From NCBI GenBank assembly GCA_027493945.1, contig JAOSJU010000001.1, forward strand, positions 2,848,484-2,912,483: DNA of 64,000 nucleotides, read 5' to 3'. Position 1 is the first letter of the stretch. The number at the start of each line of letters is the position of its first letter. The stretch comes from Burkholderiaceae bacterium. Lineage in GTDB: Bacteria > Pseudomonadota > Gammaproteobacteria > Burkholderiales > Burkholderiaceae_E. A model generated the notes under the pieces. It did not search any database, was not told the origin of the DNA, and saw nothing but the letters and a program-made list of their open reading frames with translations. Made by a program: the position numbers and the translations under genes. Shown here piece after piece: positions 63,685-64,000 of this stretch.

Positions 63685-64000
63685 TCACTCGCCGACCGGC
63701 GACAGCGTCCATGTCATCCTGTACAACGGGGATTCCGGATCGTGCCTGACACTGCTGTTCCCGCGCGCCGTGGGGAAGCGCTTGCCGGTTTCGAGCGTGC
63801 CCATCGCTCCGTCCTCGCCGATCACGCTCTCCGGCCTGGGCAAGGTCTGAAACACCAGCGGCACCTGCGTGATCGCCGTGTTGTTGCAGCTGGCGATGCC
63901 GATCGTCACCGGCGGCTGCCTGGCTGCGGAGATCAGCGAGCCGACGAGGATCTGCCCACCCGGTGCGGGCACGTCGAGCTTGAGGAAGCTTTGCTGCCGA
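63685..64000 (-). CDS. Hypothetical protein, C-terminal part, truncated by window end
   Basis: Open frame RQQSFLKLDVPAPGGQILVGSLISAARQPPVTIGIASCNNTAITQVPLVFQTLPRPESVIGEDGAMGT...LSPVGE* running off the window. Confidence 0.45.
   Translation of the reverse strand, partial: RQQSFLKLDVPAPGGQILVGSLISAARQPPVTIGIASCNNTAITQVPLVFQTLPRPESVIGEDGAMGTLETGKRFPTARGNSSVRHDPESPLYRMTWTLSPVGE

Overview
GC-rich window, most likely from a Burkholderiales-type betaproteobacterium (my inference from gene content and order). Three zones are visible. (1) 0-26.5 kb, core-like: aapQMJ amino-acid ABC genes, the gcvTPH glycine-cleavage operon behind a tandem glycine riboswitch, a sigma-54 activator, glcDEF, a type IV minor-pilin/PilY1 cluster, MarC, and pntAB transhydrogenase. 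(2) ~26.6-57.3 kb, a lower-GC, less codon-biased accessory block: a DmsABC-like Mo/Fe-S complex without a Tat signal, a divergent M24/creatinase-like protein, two ketopantoate-reductase-like proteins, an FbiB-C-like nitroreductase, an AraC regulator, an LeuA/homocitrate-synthase-like enzyme, a cyclase, a fused CofGH FO synthase, an M20 hydrolase, an FAH-family hydrolase, a Mer-like LLM oxidoreductase, a full Liv ABC transporter, two SDRs, a TRAP transporter, an FAD-linked oxidase and a dihydropyrimidinase. I propose this is an uncharacterised deazaflavin (F420/FO)-linked catabolic island. (3) 57.4-64 kb, core-like/scarred: an HpcH-nitronate monooxygenase chimeric pseudogene at the island edge, an MFS transporter, CDGSH, MOSC, enoyl-CoA hydratase, HpcH/HpaI aldolase, arsM/arsR, and IS3 and Doc remnants. 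About 14 otherwise intact genes carry a single 1-nt frameshift. Most non-homopolymer deletions sit at CCGG and are repaired by restoring CC[W]GG, which suggests assembly errors at a methylated CCWGG motif rather than true gene decay.
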